Source: Acidobacteriaceae bacterium
Lineage (GTDB): Bacteria > Acidobacteriota > Terriglobia > Terriglobales > Acidobacteriaceae
Reading direction: 5' to 3'
Length of the DNA stretch: 6,700 nt
NCBI GenBank assembly: GCA_025462805.1
Contig: JAOAPJ010000228.1
Location: forward strand, 1-6,700
Made by a program: the position numbers and the translations under genes. Position 1 is the stretch's first letter; the number at the start of each line of letters is the position of its first letter. The notes beneath the pieces are model-generated. The model saw only the letters and a list, made by a program, of their open reading frames with translations. It made no database searches and was not told where the DNA came from. Below are positions 1 to 6,700 of this stretch, piece by piece.

Positions 1-2894
<2,894 letters not shown>

Positions 2895-2916
2895 GGGATG
2901 GGCTGGGCGCTCCATG

Positions 2917-2922
2917 TAGAAT
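2917..2922 (+). promoter_or_regulatory. Candidate -10 box for the acyltransferase gene
   Basis: TAGAAT matches five of six bases of the sigma-70 -10 consensus and lies 22 bases after the dnaE stop. It would start transcription near 2929, giving a leader of about 20 bases before ATG 2949. I find no acceptable -35 hexamer 16-18 bases upstream, and TG sits directly against the hexamer rather than one base away, so it is not a proper extended -10. Read-through from dnaE is an equally good explanation for expression. Confidence 0.3.
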
Positions 2923-2948
2923 CCCGCTAACCGGCTCCCGGCAAGCTC

Positions 2949-4106
2949 ATGACCAATCCTCCCGCCAGAAGATTCTCGACGGCCACCTCGGTTTGTCTCG
3001 ATCTGCTTCGGTTGGGATCTGCCGTCATGATCGCAATCGCGCATCTGACGCAGCCCTACTTCTCAGTGGGATGGCCGGACCTGACCGACCAGGGAAAGCC
3101 CGCTCTGGTGATGCTCTTCCTGCTCTCCGGTCTCGTCATCCGATACGTCACGGAACTTCGAAGGGGCCGCATGACGGACTTCTGGGTAGACCGCATCTCG
3201 CGCGTGTACTCGGTCGTCGTGCCGGCCTTGCTGTTTACGATCGTCTCTTCGTATATCGCTTTGCGGGTAAATCCCGCGTTCTACCTGCCCAATTGGGGCA
3301 TGAACCACGATCGTCCGGTGCTGCGCATCTTCATGAACCTGATCTTCATGGCACAGTCATGGAACCTGACGCTGGATCCCTTCTCCAACCAGCCCTTCTG
3401 GACTCTGTCCTACGAGGTCTTCTACTACGTCTTCTACGCGGTGGGATTTTATTTAGCTGGCTTGCGCAGGGCGTTGTGGCTGGTCGTAGTTGCGATACTG
3501 GCCGGTCAGCACATTCTGCTCTTGCTGCCCCTCTGGCTGATTGGCTGCCTGGCGCAGGACATCTACCAACGCGTCCGGAACGCGAAGATTTCCAAAACCC
3601 AGCTCAGCGTGCGCTTTCTGGCAGTCGGTGTGGTGGCTGGTATGCTCCTGCCCCTGAGCGTCCATCTGCTGCTGTACCTCAAGGGCTTCGTGACCCGGTT
3701 TTTCTGGGCGCATCATCACGCCCCCGTGAACCTGCACTGGGCATACATTTACTACGCGGAAGGCATACCGATCGTATTCCTGCTGTTATGGGGCATGCTT
3801 CTGCTCGATCGCGTTCAGCTGGCGGATAAGGCGCATTGGGTGCAGTGGGTGCGGCTCCTGTCCGAAGCCACCTTCCCGCTCTACCTGCTGCACTTCCCGC
3901 TCTACGTTCTCATCGTCAGCATTTTCCCGAATGAGCGCGGCAATCCATGGTTCAAGGCTGGCATGCTCCTGACTTGTATCGCCTTGTCCGCACTCCTGGC
4001 GAGGCCGACGGTACAGTTCAAGAACTACCTGCGCGACCTTCTGCGGAAATATATCTTCCATAAACCGCTCATTGCGGCGGAGCCCCGGCTCGAGACAGCG
4101 AAGTAG
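2949..4106 (+). CDS. Acyltransferase family 3 (OafA-like) membrane protein
   Basis: Predicted multi-pass inner-membrane O-acyltransferase. Members of this family move acetyl or other acyl groups from cytoplasmic donors onto lipopolysaccharide, exopolysaccharide, peptidoglycan or small molecules; the substrate here cannot be read from the sequence. Family signatures in order: LDLLR followed by the conserved histidine H32 of IAIAH; VMLFLLSGLVI (residues 54-64), the counterpart of the usual FFVLSGFLI; RISRVY (82-87), the basic RxxRxxP-like segment; FWTLSYEVFYYVFY (150-163), matching the W-S-L-x-x-E block with E156; and SEATFPLYLLHFPLY (305-319), the usual S-Y-x-L-Y-L-x-H block near the C-terminus. 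About ten hydrophobic segments fill the 385 residues, a normal length for a bare acyltransferase domain without an SGNH tail. The start is well fixed: an in-frame TAA at 2928-2930 leaves ATG 2949 as the only start codon. No Shine-Dalgarno is visible. It lies between dnaE and accA, which are direct neighbours in some other bacteria. Confidence 0.88.
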   Translation: MTNPPARRFSTATSVCLDLLRLGSAVMIAIAHLTQPYFSVGWPDLTDQGKPALVMLFLLSGLVIRYVTELRRGRMTDFWVDRISRVYSVVVPALLFTIVSSYIALRVNPAFYLPNWGMNHDRPVLRIFMNLIFMAQSWNLTLDPFSNQPFWTLSYEVFYYVFYAVGFYLAGLRRALWLVVVAILAGQHILLLLPLWLIGCLAQDIYQRVRNAKISKTQLSVRFLAVGVVAGMLLPLSVHLLLYLKGFVTRFFWAHHHAPVNLHWAYIYYAEGIPIVFLLLWGMLLLDRVQLADKAHWVQWVRLLSEATFPLYLLHFPLYVLIVSIFPNERGNPWFKAGMLLTCIALSALLARPTVQFKNYLRDLLRKYIFHKPLIAAEPRLETAK

Positions 4107-4122
4107 CCCGCGTCAGTTTCAT

Positions 4123-4151
4123 TTGTCTCCTTATCCCGCCTTCCATACAAT
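4123..4151 (+). promoter_or_regulatory. Sigma-70-type promoter of accA
   Basis: TTGTCT (4123-4128, four of six consensus bases) and TACAAT (4146-4151, five of six) are separated by the optimal 17 bases. The predicted transcription start is about 4158, the first base of the most upstream possible accA start codon, GTG. The 51-bp gap after the acyltransferase stop consists almost entirely of this promoter. It would let accA and the downstream protease gene be transcribed independently of dnaE. Start-site mapping would settle it. Confidence 0.6.
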
Positions 4152-4157
4152 CAGTCC

Positions 4158-5033
4158 GTGGCCCAGGCAACGTTGACGCAACCGATGAGCGACCAGCCAG
4201 AAGAGAGGGCGCAGCCGCAACTGCAGGATTCTCAGTCGAATGCGTGGCTCAAGACAGAGCTGGCGCGGCACGTGCAGCGGCCCTATCCGATGGATTTCAT
4301 CCGTATGATCTTCACCGACCTCAGTGAGGTCCATGGCGACCGCAACTTCGCGGACGATCCGGCCATGCAATGCAGCATGGCGCGCTTCCATGGAGAAGAG
4401 GTATTGGTCATCTCCAACGTCAAGGGCCGCAACGTCAAAGACAATGTAAAGTTTAACTTTGGCCTGCCCAACCCCGAGGGTTACCGCAAGGCGCTGCGTG
4501 TGATGAAGATCGCCGAGAAGTTCCGGCGGCCCATCTTCACCTTCATCGACCTGCTCGGTGCCAACCCCGGGCTGGGGGCGGAAGAGCGCGGACAGGGCGA
4601 GGCGATCGCACGCAACCTGCTGGAGATGTCGCGGCTCGAGGTTCCCACCATCGCGACCGTCACGGGTGAAGGCGGCTCCGGTGGTGCGCTGGCGCTGGCG
4701 GTCGCGGATCGTGTCCTGATGCTGGAGAACGCGGTCTACTCGGTGATCTCTCCGGAGGGCTGTGCGTCCATCATGTGGCGCGATGCATTGAAGCGCGCCA
4801 AGGCAGCCGAGGCACTGAAGACCACCTCAGAAGATGTGAAGGCGTTGGGCTGCGTCGATGATGTCGTGCCAGAACCGGCGGGCGGCGCCCACCTCGATCC
4901 GGAGGCTGCGGCACGCATGCTCGATGAGAGGCTCGCATGGCATCTCAATCAGCTAAGGGGCATGTCCGCGGACGCACGCCTCTGCGCCAGGCGCGAGAAG
5001 TTCCGCAATATCGCGCAGTTCTATACGTCCTAA
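4158..5033 (+). CDS. accA: Acetyl-CoA carboxylase carboxyltransferase subunit alpha
   Basis: Cytoplasmic alpha subunit which, with AccD, transfers the carboxyl group from biotin on the carrier protein (AccB) to acetyl-CoA, making malonyl-CoA for fatty-acid synthesis. Crotonase-fold landmarks: ELARHVQRPYPMDFI (34-48), GDRNFADDPAM (60-70), NFGLPNPEGYRKALR (100-114), AEERGQGEAIARNL (141-154), GEGGSGGALAL (170-180, oxyanion-hole glycines) and YSVISPEGCASIMW (194-207), then PEPAGGAH (238-245). At 291 residues it is shorter than the 319-residue E. coli protein. The difference is at the N-terminus, where the usual coiled-coil of ~80 residues before RPY is replaced by ~40, the first 28 being Gln-rich and low in complexity. 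The usual FIDTPGAYPG reads FIDLLGANPG (129-138). Upstream codons back to the acyltransferase stop contain no start, so GTG 4158 is the longest choice; ATG 4185 (residue 10) is an alternative. Neither has a Shine-Dalgarno. accD is not in the window. Confidence 0.96.
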   Translation: MAQATLTQPMSDQPEERAQPQLQDSQSNAWLKTELARHVQRPYPMDFIRMIFTDLSEVHGDRNFADDPAMQCSMARFHGEEVLVISNVKGRNVKDNVKFNFGLPNPEGYRKALRVMKIAEKFRRPIFTFIDLLGANPGLGAEERGQGEAIARNLLEMSRLEVPTIATVTGEGGSGGALALAVADRVLMLENAVYSVISPEGCASIMWRDALKRAKAAEALKTTSEDVKALGCVDDVVPEPAGGAHLDPEAAARMLDERLAWHLNQLRGMSADARLCARREKFRNIAQFYTS

Positions 5034-5040
5034 GAATCAC

Positions 5041-6102
5041 TTGGTCACCACGCCACCAACTTTAAGCGAGCGACCCACACGCCCGTCACGCGTGCGGTCC
5101 TTCTTCATCTTCGTCGTGGCGCTGATGTACACCTTCGTGGCGGATGCGATCGCTCATCATGCGGCTAACGGGCTCAGCTCGGGCGATTGGGTTCCGCTCC
5201 TCGACCGCTTGATCTTGCTGTTCCTGTTGCTGGTCGGCTACAGCGCGTTCGGCATTGCCTTCTCGCGTGAACGCGAGCCGCGGCGTGCTATGGGACTGGT
5301 CTCCCGCCCCGGCATGCTCCGCGAATTTGGTATCGGGGGAGCCGTGGGCTGGGGTCTACTGCTGCTCACCATCATTCCCTCGGTCTTGATTGGCGGACTC
5401 GGTGCCACCTTGTGGACCGCGGCGCACCAATGGTTTCTGCTGGTTTTAGACGTGCTGGTGCTAGCGATAGCTGCTCTCTGCGAGGAGCTGATCTTTCGCG
5501 GCTATCCCTTTCAGCGCTTGATCGACGCCATCGGGCCCACACCGGCAACGGTCTTGATCTCAATCTGCTTTGTCGTCGTGCATTACCAGCCGGATGTGCC
5601 TCACGCAGCGGTGTTCGCGCTCTTTCTGCTCAGCGTCATCCTCTCCATCGCCTTCCTGCGCACGCGCGCGCTGTGGCTCCCCTGGGGGCTGCACTTTGCT
5701 TGGAACGCAGCCATGGGCCCACTCTTCGGACTGCCGCTCAGTGGGTATAGCGGGTTCGCGCGCGGCTTCTCGCCAGTGGTGCAAAGTCTGCCGGCAGGTC
5801 CTGAATCACTGACCGGTGCGGATTACGGACCGGAGGGCAGCGTGGTCGCGGTGTTCGTCCTCTGCTTCGGGCTGTGGCTCATCACACGGGTGACGCGCGA
5901 GTACTCCCATCAGTACGGCTTTCCGGAGATCATCCCGGGGGGCATCCCGGTGGATCTGGATGCGGCAGCTCGCCGGCAGCATGAGGCAGCGATGGGGCCA
6001 AGTGAGCCCGCAGCGCCGCGCCTGGTGCAGATCGGCGATCTCTCTCCTGCGGCGCCCCCCCCGAGCCGGCCTTCATCCTTGGACGAGCCACCCAAAGCCT
6101 GA
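5041..6102 (+). CDS. CPBP family intramembrane glutamic endopeptidase
   Basis: Membrane-embedded protease of the CPBP (CAAX protease and bacteriocin-processing; Rce1/Abi) family. Bacterial members process peptides, confer bacteriocin self-immunity or act as membrane-protein scaffolds; the substrate here is unknown. All three family motifs are present: EELIFR (E148, E149, R153), FVVVH (H181) and HFAWN (H218, N222), so it should be active. About eight hydrophobic segments are seen, near residues 20-38, 51-74, 96-120, 130-147, 168-182, 188-206, 211-226 and 267-282. After the last one comes a polar, Ala/Pro-rich tail of ~60 residues (to 353), making it longer than many family members. The proposed start is TTG, seven bases after the accA stop, with only a weak AAGAA purine run before it. 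GTG 5092 (residue 18) is a possible later start and would still keep the first membrane segment. Close spacing suggests cotranscription with accA; a functional link is not evident. Confidence 0.87.
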   Translation: MVTTPPTLSERPTRPSRVRSFFIFVVALMYTFVADAIAHHAANGLSSGDWVPLLDRLILLFLLLVGYSAFGIAFSREREPRRAMGLVSRPGMLREFGIGGAVGWGLLLLTIIPSVLIGGLGATLWTAAHQWFLLVLDVLVLAIAALCEELIFRGYPFQRLIDAIGPTPATVLISICFVVVHYQPDVPHAAVFALFLLSVILSIAFLRTRALWLPWGLHFAWNAAMGPLFGLPLSGYSGFARGFSPVVQSLPAGPESLTGADYGPEGSVVAVFVLCFGLWLITRVTREYSHQYGFPEIIPGGIPVDLDAAARRQHEAAMGPSEPAAPRLVQIGDLSPAAPPPSRPSSLDEPPKA

Positions 6103-6249
6103 TCGAAATCCTGAGACCGCGCCCCGCGCATGTGCCGAAAAGGGCTGTGGAAAACGGGCCTTCGGACGCGGGATATCCCCAGGATTGCGGAGTGCAACCC
6201 ACTCCTTGCCGACCGGTTCAAACTTGTTAGTCAGCTCGAAACTCTCTGC

Positions 6250-6279
6250 TTGTCAGAGGCATTAGGACTGGCGCATGAT
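6250..6279 (+). promoter_or_regulatory. Candidate promoter of the exported-protein gene
   Basis: TTGTCA (6250-6255) matches five of six -35 consensus bases. CATGAT (6274-6279) matches four of six -10 bases at an 18-bp spacing. Transcription would start near 6286, just before the Shine-Dalgarno sequence. The -35 overlaps a small CTCTG-cttgt-CAGAG inverted repeat (6244-6258), which may be chance. The rest of the 195-bp gap from 6103 holds no open reading frame I would call and no hairpin followed by a T-run. Confidence 0.35.
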
Positions 6280-6286
6280 TCCGCAT

Positions 6287-6292
6287 AGAGGG
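6287..6292 (+). promoter_or_regulatory. Shine-Dalgarno sequence for the gene at 6298
   Basis: AGAGGG lies five bases before ATG 6298, a good match to the anti-Shine-Dalgarno and a normal spacing. It supports this ATG as the true start. It is the only clear ribosome-binding site among the four gene starts in the window. Confidence 0.6.
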
Positions 6293-6297
6293 TTCCG

Positions 6298-6700
6298 ATG
6301 AGAACTGGGTTCAGGTTGCGAAGGGCTATTCAGCCAGTCGCCCTGCTTGCGTCCGGCCTCGGTATCCTCCATGCGGGTTCGGCAGCCCTGGCACAGAATC
6401 AGGTATTCATCGTCGAATCGGAACATCAGAAGAACATTCCTCCGTTCCAACCGACCCACGTAACTCTCGATCAACGCAAGCTCACACCGCGGGGCCACCG
6501 CGAACTGATCACGGCATTTGCCGCCGAGCAGGGGTTTGCCCGTCGTCCGCTGCCACTCGATTCACGCGGACTGATGCTGCACGCGAATGGTGATCTGAAG
6601 CCCGATGGCCTGGACTACGAGGAGTTGCTGCAGCGTAAGGGCGTCAGCAGCAAGGCTGGCGACCGGCTGGTCATCAGCGACATACGCATCGAGGCAAACA
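6298..6700 (+). CDS. Exported protein of unknown function (3'-partial)
   Basis: The frame is open for 134 codons to the window edge with no stop, so the gene continues beyond it. The first 32 residues form a classical Sec signal peptide: basic start (MRTGFRLRR), hydrophobic core (about 14-31) and an ALA cleavage site before Q33. The mature part is therefore periplasmic, outer-membrane or secreted. After it come a Pro-rich linker (IPPFQPTHV, 47-55), a helical-looking segment ending AAEQGFARRPLP (75-86), then GLMLHANGDLKP (91-102), YEELLQRKGV (107-116) and KAGDRLVISDIRIE (119-132). This pattern resembles lineage-restricted hypothetical exported proteins that I associate with acidobacteria, a recollection rather than a search. 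No catalytic motif or named domain is visible. ATG 6298 has a Shine-Dalgarno, and the signal peptide begins there. It seems to be its own transcription unit, 195 bp after the protease gene. Confidence 0.8.
   Translation, partial: MRTGFRLRRAIQPVALLASGLGILHAGSAALAQNQVFIVESEHQKNIPPFQPTHVTLDQRKLTPRGHRELITAFAAEQGFARRPLPLDSRGLMLHANGDLKPDGLDYEELLQRKGVSSKAGDRLVISDIRIEAN

Noticed and set aside
2993..3829. 278-codon open frame on the + strand overlapping the acyltransferase gene
   Set aside because: It is an out-of-frame shadow: Arg/Ala/Ser/Gly-rich with no domain, while the overlapping frame carries full acyltransferase-3 motifs.
6135..6165. Possible stem-loop (CCGAA/TTCGG) after the protease gene, considered as a terminator
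   Set aside because: Only five clean base pairs, then a bulge and a ~14-base loop, with no T-run downstream; too weak for an intrinsic terminator.
6170..6179. Ten-base perfect palindrome GGGATATCCC in the intergenic region
   Set aside because: It occurs once, does not extend outward and lies ~70 bases from the candidate promoter; chance is a sufficient explanation.
6262..6498. 78-codon frame on the - strand at the right end
   Set aside because: It lies opposite the exported-protein gene, which has a signal peptide and Shine-Dalgarno; the antisense frame has neither.

Overview
The window is a GC-rich, densely packed stretch of bacterial chromosome. All five recognisable genes are on the + strand and gaps are short. 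The DnaE and AccA sequences, together with an exported orphan protein of the kind I associate with soil acidobacteria, suggest Acidobacteriota (Terriglobia/Acidobacteriaceae). That assignment is recalled from family resemblance, not from a search. I see no mobile elements, CRISPR arrays, tRNA or rRNA genes, and no sign of recent transfer.

Layout. Positions 1-2894 hold the last ~963 codons of dnaE, the replicative DNA polymerase III alpha subunit; its N-terminal PHP part lies before the window. A 54-bp gap follows, then a membrane acyltransferase of the OafA/acyltransferase-3 family (2949-4106). A 51-bp gap carries the best promoter in the window (TTGTCT-17-TACAAT). It leads into accA (4158-5033), the alpha subunit of acetyl-CoA carboxyltransferase. 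Seven bases after accA a CPBP (Rce1/Abi-type) intramembrane protease gene begins (5041-6102), probably cotranscribed with accA. A 195-bp intergenic region (6103-6297) has no gene and no convincing terminator, only a candidate promoter near its end. It precedes an exported protein of unknown function (6298 to the window edge), which opens with a clear Sec signal peptide and a Shine-Dalgarno sequence.

How they relate. dnaE next to accA is an old neighbourhood, also found in Escherichia coli, that places replication beside the first committed step of fatty-acid synthesis. Here a surface-modifying acyltransferase sits between them and accA has its own promoter, so the pair is adjacent but probably not one simple transcription unit. 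The accA-CPBP pair looks translationally close.

I do not find an exciting undescribed system. The points most worth a second look are the accA promoter, which predicts a leaderless or near-leaderless mRNA; the short N-terminus and altered active-site motif of AccA; the inserted acyltransferase; and the uncharacterised exported protein at the right edge.
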